A stretch of DNA of 64,000 nt from JARICQ01 sp964428475 (GCA_964428475.1 CAYRYO010000001.1:1-64000), one strand, 5' to 3'. Counted from the stretch's first letter, positions 42,507 to 51,260 are shown. Notes: a model not told the origin generated them from the sequence alone. Made by a program: numbers and translations.

Positions 42507-44918
42507 ATGAAAGAATATAAACCAAATGAAATAGAAAAAAAATGGCAAGATATATGGGATAGTGAAGAGCCGTTTAAAGTAGAGAGTGGAAGTGATAAAG
42601 AAAAATTTTATGCATTAGTAGAATTTCCATATCCATCAGGAGAAGGTCTACATGTAGGACACCCTAGACCATATACGGCATTAGATATACTGTCAAGAAA
42701 AAGAAGGCTTGAAGGATATAATGTTCTTTTCCCAATGGGATGGGATGCATTTGGACTTCCAACGGAAAATTACGCAATAAAGCATAAAATCCATCCTAGA
42801 GAAGTTACCAAAAAAAATATAGCTAGATTTAAAGCTCAATTAAAATCCATAGGATTTTCATTTGACTGGTCTAGGGAGGTAAATACTACGGATCCAGATT
42901 ATTATAAATGGACTCAGTGGATTTTCTTGAAATTATTTGAAAAAGGATTAGCATACAAACAAGAAATGCCTATCAACTGGTGTACATCATGCAAAGTAGG
43001 ACTTGCAAACGAAGAAGTAGTAGGTGGAACTTGCGAGCGTTGCAATGGAGAGGTAATTAGAAAAGTAAAAAATCAATGGATGCTAAGGATAACAGAATAT
43101 GCAGATAGACTGATAAGTGATTTAGATACTGTGAATTATATTGAGAGAGTAAAGATTCAACAAAAGAACTGGATAGGAAAATCAATAGGGATGGAAGTTG
43201 ATTTTAAGGTATCTGGTAAAGAAGAAAAGTTAAGAATATTTACTACTAGGCCGGATACTTTATTTGGGGCAACTTATATGGTGCTATCAACTGAACATCC
43301 GCTAATAGAAAAATATTCTAGTGATATTAGCAATTTAGATGAAATAAAAAAATATCAGGAAGCTGCAAGCAAGAAATCTGAATTTGAAAGAACAGAATTG
43401 GCAAAAGATAAGACAGGAGTTGAAATACAAGGACTAAAAGCAATAAATCCTGTAAATGGACAGGAAATGCCTATTTGGATTTCAGACTATGTACTTATGA
43501 GTTACGGTACAGGTGCCATAATGGCTGTTCCTGGACATGACAGTCGTGATTGGGAATTTGCAAAGAAATTTGGCCTTCCTATAGTAGAAGTAGTAAGCGG
43601 TGGAAATGTAGAAAAAGAAGCATATGTAGATACATCAACTGGCACCATAGTAAATTCAGATTTTATAAATGGGATGGAAGTAAAAGATGCTATCCAATAT
43701 ATATCAAAATGGTTGGAAGATAGAAAACTTGGAACTAAAAAGACTAATTTCAAACTTCGTGACTGGGTATTTTCAAGACAAAGGTACTGGGGAGAACCTA
43801 TACCATTAGTATATTGTAAAGATTGTGGCTGGGTACCAGTAGCTGAGAGTGAGCTTCCTATAGTACTTCCAGAATTAGAAGATTATCAAATGACAGAAAC
43901 AGGAGAATCACCTCTTTCAAAGATAAGAGATTGGGTAGAGACTACTTGCCCTAAATGTGGTGGTAAAGCCGAAAGAGAAACTGATACTATGCCACAATGG
44001 GCAGGTTCATCATGGTATTTCTTAAGATATATTGACCCAGATAATAGTGAAGCTTTCGCATCTAAAGAAGCACTTGATTACTTTACGCCTGTTGATTGGT
44101 ATAATGGTGGAATGGAACATACTACACTTCACTTATTATATTCAAGATTTTGGCATAAATTCTTATATGATATAGGTCAAGTACCTACATCTGAACCATA
44201 TAAGAAGAGAACTTCTCATGGAATGATACTTGGAGATAATAACGAAAAAATGTCAAAATCAAGAGGTAATGTAATAAATCCTGATGATATAGTAAGTGAT
44301 TATGGAGCGGACACACTTAGAACCTATGAAATGTTTATAGGAGACTTTGAAAAATCAGTTCCTTGGTCTGAAAATGGAGTAAAAGGATGTAGAAGATATC
44401 TAGAAAGAGTATGGAAACTTCAAGATATAATAGTAGATGGAGAAGAATATACTCCTGAACTTGAATCTAGCATACACAAGACAATAAAAAAGGTCTCTGA
44501 AGACTTTGAAACATTAAAATACAACACTGGAATTGCGACATTGATGGCTTTATTAAATGAATTCAATGATTATGGAAAGATAAATAAAAAAGATCTTGAG
44601 ACTTATCTAATTCTTTTAAACCCAGTAGCTCCACATATAACTGAAGAAATATGGGATATTCTTGGATACAAAGGATATTTACATCAAAGTACATGGCCGG
44701 TCTATGACGAAGCTAAGACAAAAGATAGCATTATAGAAATGCCTATCCAAGTAAATGGGAAAGTAAGAGCTACAATTGAAATTTCTGTAGATGCTACAAA
44801 AGAACAAATAAAAGAAAAAGCAATAGCTGATGAAAATATAAGTAAATTTTTAGATGGGAAAACTGTAGTTAAAGAAATATTTGTACCAGGAAGAATATAT
44901 AATATAGTTATAAAATAA
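42507..44918 (+). CDS. leuS: Leucine--tRNA ligase
   Basis: An 803-residue class Ia synthetase. The HIGH-type motif reads YPSGEGLHVGHPRPY (~41-55), the CP1 editing domain includes TTRPDTLFGATYMVL (~248-262) and the KMSKS loop is NNEKMSKSRGN (~580-590); a zinc-like cysteine set CTSCKVGLANEEVVGGTCERC is also present. AAGGAGG precedes the ATG. With no promoter or leader between asnS and leuS, leucyl-tRNA synthetase seems to be controlled by the asparagine T-box, unless an internal promoter exists. Confidence 0.96.
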   Translation: MKEYKPNEIEKKWQDIWDSEEPFKVESGSDKEKFYALVEFPYPSGEGLHVGHPRPYTALDILSRKRRLEGYNVLFPMGWDAFGLPTENYAIKHKIHPREVTKKNIARFKAQLKSIGFSFDWSREVNTTDPDYYKWTQWIFLKLFEKGLAYKQEMPINWCTSCKVGLANEEVVGGTCERCNGEVIRKVKNQWMLRITEYADRLISDLDTVNYIERVKIQQKNWIGKSIGMEVDFKVSGKEEKLRIFTTRPDTLFGATYMVLSTEHPLIEKYSSDISNLDEIKKYQEAASKKSEFERTELAKDKTGVEIQGLKAINPVNGQEMPIWISDYVLMSYGTGAIMAVPGHDSRDWEFAKKFGLPIVEVVSGGNVEKEAYVDTSTGTIVNSDFINGMEVKDAIQYISKWLEDRKLGTKKTNFKLRDWVFSRQRYWGEPIPLVYCKDCGWVPVAESELPIVLPELEDYQMTETGESPLSKIRDWVETTCPKCGGKAERETDTMPQWAGSSWYFLRYIDPDNSEAFASKEALDYFTPVDWYNGGMEHTTLHLLYSRFWHKFLYDIGQVPTSEPYKKRTSHGMILGDNNEKMSKSRGNVINPDDIVSDYGADTLRTYEMFIGDFEKSVPWSENGVKGCRRYLERVWKLQDIIVDGEEYTPELESSIHKTIKKVSEDFETLKYNTGIATLMALLNEFNDYGKINKKDLETYLILLNPVAPHITEEIWDILGYKGYLHQSTWPVYDEAKTKDSIIEMPIQVNGKVRATIEISVDATKEQIKEKAIADENISKFLDGKTVVKEIFVPGRIYNIVIK

Positions 44919-44935
44919 TAATAAAATTTAATTTT

Positions 44936-44982
44936 AAATCCTCTATAGCAACGATATATAAGTGCTATAGAGGATTTTTTAT
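44936..44982 (+). terminator. Terminator after leuS
   Basis: AAATCCTCTATAGCA (44936-44950) pairs perfectly with TGCTATAGAGGATTT (44963-44977), followed by a T tract. Confidence 0.92.
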
Positions 44983-45033
44983 TTAGCAGCACAAAAATAT
45001 CATAATAAATCTTATCATAATTGATACTATTGC

Positions 45034-45075
45034 AAATTAAAATTACTATCTAAAAAATTAAAATTACTATCTAAA
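45034..45075. repeat. Perfect 21-bp tandem duplication
   Basis: Two identical, directly adjacent 21-base units occupy 45034-45054 and 45055-45075; each begins AAATTAAAATT and ends CTATCTAAA. It lies in the 279-base gap between leuS and the DegV gene, which otherwise holds only the leuS terminator and AT-rich sequence. Probably replication slippage. Confidence 0.85.
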
Positions 45076-45197
45076 TAACAAATCATAAAAACATATTATA
45101 TTATTTTATATTGGAGTATAAATGAGTTGTAAATAGAGTATAAGTATGCAATAATATGATGATTATAAAATTACTTTCAAAATTAAAGGAGGAAAAT

Positions 45198-46028
45198 ATG
45201 ACAAGGATTAAAATAATAACAGATAGTACAGCATATTTAACTAAAGAATATGTAAAACAAGAAGACATTTCAGTAGTACCTTTAAATTACGTATTTGGAG
45301 ATGAAACTGGTACAGAGCCATTTCCAGGAGAATTTGAAGACTTCTATAATAAATTAGAAAACACAAAGTTATTTCCATCAACATCTCAACCTTCTGCAGG
45401 AGAGTTCTTTAATGTTTTTAATGATTCTTTTGAAGATGGTTATGATGAAATAATAGCAATTGTTTTATCTTCTAAATTAAGCGGAACATATAACAGTGGA
45501 GTACTTGCAAAAAACATGTTAGAGGATAAAAAAGTTACTATTATTGATTCCTTAAATGCTGCTTCTAATATGAGATTTTTAGTAGAAGATGCTGTGGAGA
45601 TGGTAAAAAACGGAAGGTCATCTAAAGAGATTGAAATGCATATAAATCAAAAAAAAATAAATATGTCCATTTATTTAACTACTGAGACATTAAAATATCT
45701 AAGTAGGGGTGGTAGATTATCTTCTGTGCAATCAAAGATAGGAAATTTATTAAATATAAAACCTATATTAGAGCTAAAGGATGGAGAACTTAGTTTATTA
45801 GAAAAATTACGTGGGAAAAATAAAGCGTTACAATCCATGATAGATAAGATTCCAGAAGATGTAAAACAGATAGGTATATCTCATATATTAAATAAAGAAG
45901 CTGCAGAAAAAATAAAAAATATTTTAAATAAAAAGTTTCCAAATATAGAAATTCAAATAGATGAACTGGGTCCTGTAATAGGTGCACATCTAGGACCTAA
46001 AGGTATAGGAATATGTATTTCTAAATAA
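45198..46028 (+). CDS. DegV family fatty-acid-binding protein
   Basis: A 276-residue DegV (FakB-like) protein. IKIITDSTAYL begins the fold, followed by STSQPSAGEF (~62-71), VLSSKLSGTYNSG (~88-100), and a RGGRLSSVQSKIGNLLNIKPIL block (~167-188). DegV proteins bind a fatty acid and present it to a FakA-type kinase for phospholipid synthesis; no fakA is here. ATG 45198 follows AAAGGAGG; an in-frame ATG at 45156 lacks a site and would add residues before the conserved start. Confidence 0.9.
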   Translation: MTRIKIITDSTAYLTKEYVKQEDISVVPLNYVFGDETGTEPFPGEFEDFYNKLENTKLFPSTSQPSAGEFFNVFNDSFEDGYDEIIAIVLSSKLSGTYNSGVLAKNMLEDKKVTIIDSLNAASNMRFLVEDAVEMVKNGRSSKEIEMHINQKKINMSIYLTTETLKYLSRGGRLSSVQSKIGNLLNIKPILELKDGELSLLEKLRGKNKALQSMIDKIPEDVKQIGISHILNKEAAEKIKNILNKKFPNIEIQIDELGPVIGAHLGPKGIGICISK

Positions 46029-46111
46029 TTTCAATTAAATAGTGTTAAAGTATCAATAATATGATATAATTATAACAAACAGCATTTTAATTATATACGG
46101 AGGTGTATTTT

Positions 46112-47068
46112 GTGAGAAAAATATTAGTCACAGGAGCATTAGGTCAAATTGGTTCAGAATTAACTACTAAGCTAAGAGAAGTATATGGAGTAGACAATGT
46201 AATTGCAAGTGGTAGAAGAGTAAAAGAAGGTCACGAAAAACTTATTGAATCAGGTCCTTTTGAAATAGTAAATATACAAGAGGAAAAACAGATAACAGAT
46301 ATAGTGAAAAAATATAATATAAATACAATAATAAACCTTGCAGCACTTCTTTCCGCAGTAGGAGAAAAAGATCCTGAAAAGTGTTGGGATGTAAATATGA
46401 ATGGGCTGTATAATGTATTGGAGGTTGGAAGAAAGGAAAATTGCATGATATTTACACCAAGTTCTATAGCTGCATTTGGTCCAAGTACGCCACCTGATAA
46501 CACTCCGCAGGATACAATTCAAAGACCAACTACTATGTATGGAGTTACAAAAGTAGCAGGAGAAATACTTTGTGATTATTATTATAAAAAGTTTGGAGTA
46601 GACACTAGAGGTGTTAGATTCCCAGGACTTATATCCTATGAAACACTTCCAGGTGGTGGAACTACAGACTACGCAGTTCATATATATTATGATGCATTAA
46701 AAAATGGAGAGTATACAAGTTTTATCGGTAAAGGAACTCAAATGGATATGATGTATATGCCCGATGCAATAGATGCAATAATAGACTTAATGGAAGCAGA
46801 TCCATCCAAGCTTATTCATAGAAATGCATTTAATGTAACTGCAATGAGTTTTACACCTGAAGACTTAGAGGCATCTATTAAAAAAGTAATACCTGAGTTT
46901 AAATTATATTATGATGTAGATCCTGAAAGACAGGCTATTGCAGATACTTGGCCAAACTCACTAGATGATACAGCTGCAAGGGAAGAATGGGGCTGGGATC
47001 CAAAATATGACATCGATGCAATGACTAATGATATGCTAGAGAAATTAAAAATTAAATTAAACTTATAA
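46112..47068 (+). CDS. tdh: L-threonine 3-dehydrogenase, SDR (epimerase-like) type
   Basis: A 318-residue extended SDR enzyme. KILVTGALGQIGSEL gives the NAD loop, INLAALLSAVGEKDP is present near 75, and MYGVTKVAGE (~143-152) holds the catalytic Tyr-x3-Lys; RGVRFPGLIS and LPGGGTTDYAV are typical of bacterial SDR threonine dehydrogenases rather than the zinc-dependent MDR type. It oxidises threonine to 2-amino-3-ketobutyrate. GTG 46112 follows CGGAGGTG. No kbl ligase gene is adjacent. A strong terminator follows. Confidence 0.9.
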   Translation: MRKILVTGALGQIGSELTTKLREVYGVDNVIASGRRVKEGHEKLIESGPFEIVNIQEEKQITDIVKKYNINTIINLAALLSAVGEKDPEKCWDVNMNGLYNVLEVGRKENCMIFTPSSIAAFGPSTPPDNTPQDTIQRPTTMYGVTKVAGEILCDYYYKKFGVDTRGVRFPGLISYETLPGGGTTDYAVHIYYDALKNGEYTSFIGKGTQMDMMYMPDAIDAIIDLMEADPSKLIHRNAFNVTAMSFTPEDLEASIKKVIPEFKLYYDVDPERQAIADTWPNSLDDTAAREEWGWDPKYDIDAMTNDMLEKLKIKLNL

Positions 47069-47123
47069 AAAGCCATAAAAAAACTACTGTCTATATAGAT
47101 GGTAGTTTTTTATGGCTTTTTAT
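47067..47123 (+). terminator. Nested-stem terminator after tdh
   Basis: AAAAAGCCATAAAAAA followed by ACTACTGTCT pairs with the mirrored AGATGGTAGT and TTTTTTATGGCTTTT, forming one long near-perfect stem that begins at the stop codon and ends in T residues. It is symmetrical enough to work on both strands. Confidence 0.88.
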
Positions 47124-47183
47124 ATTAATGTAACAAAATAAATATTAATAAATATCCTATATAGTATGAAAGGAGAAATTCAT

Positions 47184-47459
47184 ATGCAAAATAATTATTA
47201 TCTAGCTATATTTAAAACTAAAAACAAAGCAGTATTTTTATACTCTATACTTGAAAACATAGGATATAAAAATTTCGCACTTGTATCTGCACCCTGCAAT
47301 ATTAGGGTTGGATGTAATTATGCAATTAGATTTAAAAACAAAAACTATATAGATATTATATTGAAAGAATCAGACAATCTAGATATAGATCCTCCTGAAA
47401 TATATCTTGGAGATAGTTCAAGGGGTGGATTTAAATATAAGAAGATTACTATTTACTAA
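47184..47459 (+). CDS. DUF3343-like small protein
   Basis: A 91-residue protein with a ferredoxin-like alternation: NNYYLAIFKTKNKAVFLYSILENIGY, then VSAPCNIRVGCNYAIRFKNKNY. The last block matches the DUF3343 pattern with a proline-cysteine strand followed by GC and an aliphatic strand; the family has been described as a putative Se/S carrier-like protein. ATG 47184 follows AAAGGAG; the upstream in-frame ATG at 47166 precedes that site. Its 3' end overlaps the end of the convergent minus-strand gene by 11 bases. Function unknown. Confidence 0.65.
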   Translation: MQNNYYLAIFKTKNKAVFLYSILENIGYKNFALVSAPCNIRVGCNYAIRFKNKNYIDIILKESDNLDIDPPEIYLGDSSRGGFKYKKITIY

Positions 47460-48783
47460 AACCAAATATTCTTTCAATAAATGTTTTGTTTTCTTGATTT
47501 AAATGATTTTCCAATTTATTTATCTTATTTTCTAAAATTTTTTGATGTTCAAGTATATCTTCTAAATAAGATTTAACATAGGGATGATATGAGATTATAT
47601 TTTTGATATTTGAATCTATGCTATTTATATAATTTAATATATCTTTATCTATTTTTGTATCATCCTTTAATTCTTTAGGTGTATTCTTTTGTTCGATGAT
47701 AATAGATTCTTCTTTGTGATTTTCATCAATAACACTAGTTACTGTACGGTTTACTCTTAGCTTATAATCAATATTTAAATATAAAACATCTAATTTGGGA
47801 TGTAAATTTATATATCCATAAATTATTTTATATTTAGAGTAATCACTATTACAAATTATTTTAGATAGCTTAGAATCTTTATTTAATGTTGTTTTAACAT
47901 TTTCCTTTATCCAGGTTTCTCCATAGTCCTTAGAAAGCAATAAATATAAATTATTATTAAATGTATAAATATATTTTAAATTACCTTTTTCTTCAAATAA
48001 AATAGGATTAGAATCTAGGTCTAATGAAGATATCTTTGGTAGATTCATTTTTCTCCATATATAGTTTTGTTTTCCTCTAGATTCCATCTTATGATAATTT
48101 AGACTTAAATTATCATCTTTTTTTTCAATCCAAGTAAGATGTATAGTATCATTGCTATCTATAAAGATATTTGGAGATATTGAACTTACATTGTCCTCAG
48201 ATATTTTTTGGTTTTTATAACTCCATTTGCTTGAAAAAGGGCTGTAAAATCCATAGTGTATTTGTAGATTTTGTATATTACTTTGGTATATAAGATGAAT
48301 ATTACCTATACTATCTATATCAAAAACAAATGGCTCAGGATATCTTTTTGATAGATATCTAATAGCATTATACATTTTTTTTATTCCATCGTTATAAATT
48401 ATATGTTGTATGGTCCATACATTTGAATTAATCAAATTAGAATAATTATATAATATATGAATATCATTTTGGATTGCTGATATTTCTAATTGACTGTACA
48501 AGTTCGAATGAAGGTCAAATTTAGTAATTTTCTGAGGACTCCAAATTTCTTCAACATACTTGTAGCATATTAAATCACCTGAATCATTTAATACTACTAA
48601 ATATAGAGTATCATTAGAGTCTATTGTAGCAGAATACATAATTATTTTTTCCTTTTCTAAAATTTTAGATTCTATAAGAACTGAAGATTTATATATGAAA
48701 TATGTCAGTTTCCTATCTTTAGATAAATCAAAAACATAGGATTTATTATTTGAAGTCAATACTACACTAATATTATTTTTCAA
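47449..48783 (-). CDS. Predicted beta-propeller protein with C-terminal coiled coil
   Basis: The only minus-strand gene. The 444-residue product has no signal peptide or membrane helix. Residues ~1-335 contain six to seven repeats of ~50-60 residues in which a D(S/I)(N/I)(D/G)-x-(I/L)(H/Y)L(V/I/T) strand is followed by a tyrosine-rich strand, as in SATIDSNDTLYLVVLND, FDIDSIGNIHLIYQ and FIDSNDTIHLTWIE; one repeat has a perfect Asp box, SKDYGETW. This indicates a sialidase/BNR-like beta-propeller. A Lys/Glu-rich linker leads to a helical, coiled-coil tail (~375-440). TTG 48783 is preferred over GTG 48792 because TGAGGTG lies six bases upstream. Non-secreted propellers of this kind occur in spore-forming clostridia, but I cannot name a family or function. 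Confidence 0.75.
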   Translation of the reverse strand: MKNNISVVLTSNNKSYVFDLSKDRKLTYFIYKSSVLIESKILEKEKIIMYSATIDSNDTLYLVVLNDSGDLICYKYVEEIWSPQKITKFDLHSNLYSQLEISAIQNDIHILYNYSNLINSNVWTIQHIIYNDGIKKMYNAIRYLSKRYPEPFVFDIDSIGNIHLIYQSNIQNLQIHYGFYSPFSSKWSYKNQKISEDNVSSISPNIFIDSNDTIHLTWIEKKDDNLSLNYHKMESRGKQNYIWRKMNLPKISSLDLDSNPILFEEKGNLKYIYTFNNNLYLLLSKDYGETWIKENVKTTLNKDSKLSKIICNSDYSKYKIIYGYINLHPKLDVLYLNIDYKLRVNRTVTSVIDENHKEESIIIEQKNTPKELKDDTKIDKDILNYINSIDSNIKNIISYHPYVKSYLEDILEHQKILENKINKLENHLNQENKTFIERIFGFSK

Positions 48784-48879
48784 TATTCTCACCTCAAGAA
48801 TTATTTAGTAGCAAATTAATACATATATACATACTATGATAGTGAACATCAATTTATTAAAATTAAGGAGGATTTTTAT

Positions 48880-49491
48880 ATGGAAGAAAATAAGAAAATT
48901 GAATTGAAACAAGAAATGATGAGATGTTTTGATACTGATTGTATTATCGCTGACAAAGTATTCGCAAGTTGTCAACAAAGAGAATGTTTTCCCGAGGTAA
49001 TAGGAGACTTAGGGGACAATGATTTTGGAAGAATAAGATTTAGACCTGGATTTATAGTTCCAAATACTTTAGTTGTTACAGATACTGATGAAGAAAATTT
49101 TAGAAGGGTAAGATTTACACTTAGAATTCCTTTTCAAGTATTAGATTCAGATGGTGACATAGTAGGTGAGGATGTCTTACCTGATATATTTAAAGACATA
49201 ATTATATTTTTACCTGATGCAAGAGACGAATTTGAATTTAGAATAGTAGTAGAAACTAAATCAGAAGTATTGGCGCCTCCAATAGTGAGTGATGGAACAG
49301 TAGTATTTACTGCGGGAGTATATATCATAGTAAAGGTAGTAGGCACAGTACAACTACTAATCCCAGTATTCGGATATTGCCCAACTCCACCACCATGTGA
49401 CGAATTTAGTCCAGAGGCTATATGTGAAGATTTTGATGAAACAGAATTTCCAGATTTTTTCCCACCACAAATGGGAGATATCCTACGTTAA
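48880..49491 (+). CDS. Hypothetical cysteine- and acid-rich protein, possible spore-surface component
   Basis: A 203-residue acidic protein, divergent from the propeller gene. The N-terminus has CFDTDCIIADKVFASCQQRECF (two CxxxxC-like pairs in residues 16-37), reminiscent of the opening of several clostridial spore-coat-like proteins. The centre is a beta-rich domain with two similar halves (RIRFRPGFIVP and RVRFTLRIPFQV, then FEFRIVVETKSEV). The C-terminus is Cys/Pro/Asp/Glu-rich (CPTPPPCDEF, AICEDFDETEF). No signal peptide or membrane helix. AAGGAGG precedes the ATG. A CATACTAT sequence at 48830-48837 resembles a sigma-E/sigma-K -10 box. The coat idea is inference only. Confidence 0.65.
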   Translation: MEENKKIELKQEMMRCFDTDCIIADKVFASCQQRECFPEVIGDLGDNDFGRIRFRPGFIVPNTLVVTDTDEENFRRVRFTLRIPFQVLDSDGDIVGEDVLPDIFKDIIIFLPDARDEFEFRIVVETKSEVLAPPIVSDGTVVFTAGVYIIVKVVGTVQLLIPVFGYCPTPPPCDEFSPEAICEDFDETEFPDFFPPQMGDILR

Positions 49492-49513
49492 TAAAACTCA
49501 ATAAAAAATATTC

Positions 49514-49547
49514 AAAAACTACTAGCTCAGGTTGGTAGTTTTTTATT
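49514..49547 (+). terminator. Terminator before iscR
   Basis: AAAAACTAC (49514-49522) pairs with GTAGTTTTT (49535-49543) and is followed by further T residues. Confidence 0.7.
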
Positions 49548-49558
49548 TTAAACTAATC

Positions 49559-49587
49559 TTGACAAACTTACTAGGGTATAATATAAT
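49559..49587 (+). promoter_or_regulatory. Sigma-A promoter of iscR-iscS-iscU
   Basis: TTGACA (49559-49564), a 17-base spacer and TATAAT (49582-49587), both perfect matches. The start of transcription should fall near 49594. Confidence 0.85.
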
Positions 49588-49600
49588 TGATTTTAGAATA

Positions 49601-49617
49601 CCAACCAAAAAGGTTGG
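49601..49617. promoter_or_regulatory. Palindrome in the iscR leader, candidate operator
   Basis: CCAACC (49601-49606) and GGTTGG (49612-49617) form a perfect inverted repeat around five A residues, a few bases after the predicted transcription start and 20 bases before iscR. It could be an Rrf2-family operator or a small RNA hairpin. Confidence 0.5.
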
Positions 49618-49636
49618 GATTGAGAGAGGTGATTTG

Positions 49637-50062
49637 ATGAAACTATCAACAAAGGGTAGGTACGGGTTAAAGGCTATGTTTCAATTAGCGTTAATTCAAG
49701 ATGAGGGACCGGTTCCCCTTAAACAAATTGCTGAAAAACAAAATTTATCTGAAAATTACTTAGAGCAATTATTTTCAACCCTCAGAAAAGATGGACTTTT
49801 AAATAGTGTAAGGGGTGCTCAAGGTGGGTATTTATTAGCTAGGGCGCCAGAAGATATAACGGTAGGGAACATATTAAGATCACTTGAAGGGGAATTATCT
49901 CCCTCGGATTGCATAATAGCTGGAGTAAGTGAATGTGAAAGAGAAACTATATGTGTAACTAAAAATGTTTGGATAAAGATAAAAGACAGTATAGATGATG
50001 TGGTAGACTCTATTACATTAAAAGACATGATAGAAGATGACAAAAAACTTAAAGAAAATTAA
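49637..50062 (+). CDS. iscR: Rrf2 family regulator IscR
   Basis: A 141-residue Rrf2 winged-helix protein with MKLSTKGRYGLKAMFQLAL at the start, LSENYLEQLFSTLRKDGLLNSVRGAQGGYLLAR as the DNA-binding part, and three cysteines spaced C-x7-C-x5-C (DCIIAGVSECERETIC) where IscR binds its Fe-S cluster. CymR, the Rrf2 protein at this position in Bacillus, lacks that cysteine set, so IscR is the better call. ATG 49637 follows GAGAGGTG; the longer in-frame version from 49532 would run through the promoter. It probably represses its own operon with iscS and iscU when clusters are plentiful. Confidence 0.9.
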   Translation: MKLSTKGRYGLKAMFQLALIQDEGPVPLKQIAEKQNLSENYLEQLFSTLRKDGLLNSVRGAQGGYLLARAPEDITVGNILRSLEGELSPSDCIIAGVSECERETICVTKNVWIKIKDSIDDVVDSITLKDMIEDDKKLKEN

Positions 50063-50081
50063 TTTGTAGGAGGTAAAATAC

Positions 50082-51260
50082 ATGAAAAAAAGAATATACA
50101 TGGACAATGCAGCAACAACAGCTGTAAAAAAAGAAGTATTAGATGAAATGATGCCATATTTTTCAGAACTATATGGAAATCCATCTTCAATTTATGAATT
50201 AGGTAGAAAATCAAAATCTGCTATAGAAGAGGCTAGACAAAAAATAGCAAAGGCAATAGGAGCAAAGGAAAGAGAAATATTTTTTACAGGCAGTGGTTCT
50301 GAAGCAGATAACTGGGCCATTAAAGGTATAGCATATGCAAATAAAGACAAAGGAAATCATATAATAACTACTAAAATAGAACATCATGCAATTCTTCATA
50401 CATGTGAATATCTAGAGAAGAATGGATTTGAAGTGACATATTTAGATGTAGATGAATATGGTCTCATTGATTTAGAACAACTTAAAAGTTCTATAAAGGA
50501 AAATACAATATTAGTTTCTATAATGTTTGCAAATAATGAAATAGGAACTATACAACCAATTGAAGAAATAGGAAGTATTGCAAAGAAAAGCGGTATATAC
50601 TTTCACACAGATGCAGTTCAAGCAATAGGACATGTTAAAATAGATGTAAACACTATGAATATAGATATGTTATCTATGGCTGCTCATAAATTTTACGGAC
50701 CAAAGGGAATAGGTGCATTTTATATTAGACAAGGTACCAAAATAGATTCACTTATTAGTGGTGGAGCGCAAGAGAGAAAGAGAAGAGCTGGAACAGAAAA
50801 TGTACCGTATATAGTAGGAATGGGAAAAGCAATTGAGATTGCATATAAGGACATGGAAAAATCAAATGAGAAACTTACGAGCTTAAGAAATAGTCTGATA
50901 GAAAAGATCAATGCCAATGTACCATATGTAAAATTAAATGGACATCCAGAGAAAAGACTTCCTGGAAATGTAAACTTTTCATTTAGATTTATAGAAGGTG
51001 AATCGTTATTATTAAGCTTAGATATGGTAGGAATAGCTGCTTCTAGTGGTTCAGCTTGCACGTCAGGAAGCTTGGATCCATCTCATGTAATGCTTTCAAT
51101 TGGATTAACTCATGAGGTAGCACATGGTTCACTTAGATTAAGCCTTGGTGATTTTAATACAGAAGAAGAAATAGATTATGTAGTAGAAAATCTTGTAACT
51201 ATAGTAGATAGACTAAGACAAATGTCACCACTATATGAAAATATAAAGGAGGAAAAATAA
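50082..51260 (+). CDS. iscS: Cysteine desulfurase IscS/NifS
   Basis: A 392-residue class V aminotransferase-fold PLP enzyme that takes sulfur from cysteine for Fe-S assembly. It starts RIYMDNAATTAVKKEV; the PLP lysine is Lys203 in MAAHKFYGPKG, and the persulfide-carrying Cys326 lies in SSGSACTSGSLDPSHV, the long-loop form of group I enzymes. AGGAGG precedes the ATG. It is 19 bases after iscR and directly abuts iscU. Confidence 0.96.
   Translation: MKKRIYMDNAATTAVKKEVLDEMMPYFSELYGNPSSIYELGRKSKSAIEEARQKIAKAIGAKEREIFFTGSGSEADNWAIKGIAYANKDKGNHIITTKIEHHAILHTCEYLEKNGFEVTYLDVDEYGLIDLEQLKSSIKENTILVSIMFANNEIGTIQPIEEIGSIAKKSGIYFHTDAVQAIGHVKIDVNTMNIDMLSMAAHKFYGPKGIGAFYIRQGTKIDSLISGGAQERKRRAGTENVPYIVGMGKAIEIAYKDMEKSNEKLTSLRNSLIEKINANVPYVKLNGHPEKRLPGNVNFSFRFIEGESLLLSLDMVGIAASSGSACTSGSLDPSHVMLSIGLTHEVAHGSLRLSLGDFNTEEEIDYVVENLVTIVDRLRQMSPLYENIKEEK

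Noticed and set aside
45034..45075. Two direct repeats as a possible CRISPR fragment
   Set aside because: The units are directly adjacent with no spacer, only two copies exist, and no cas gene is in the window.
49532..49636. N-terminal extension of IscR
   Set aside because: It covers a perfect TTGACA-N17-TATAAT promoter and does not resemble Rrf2 proteins.
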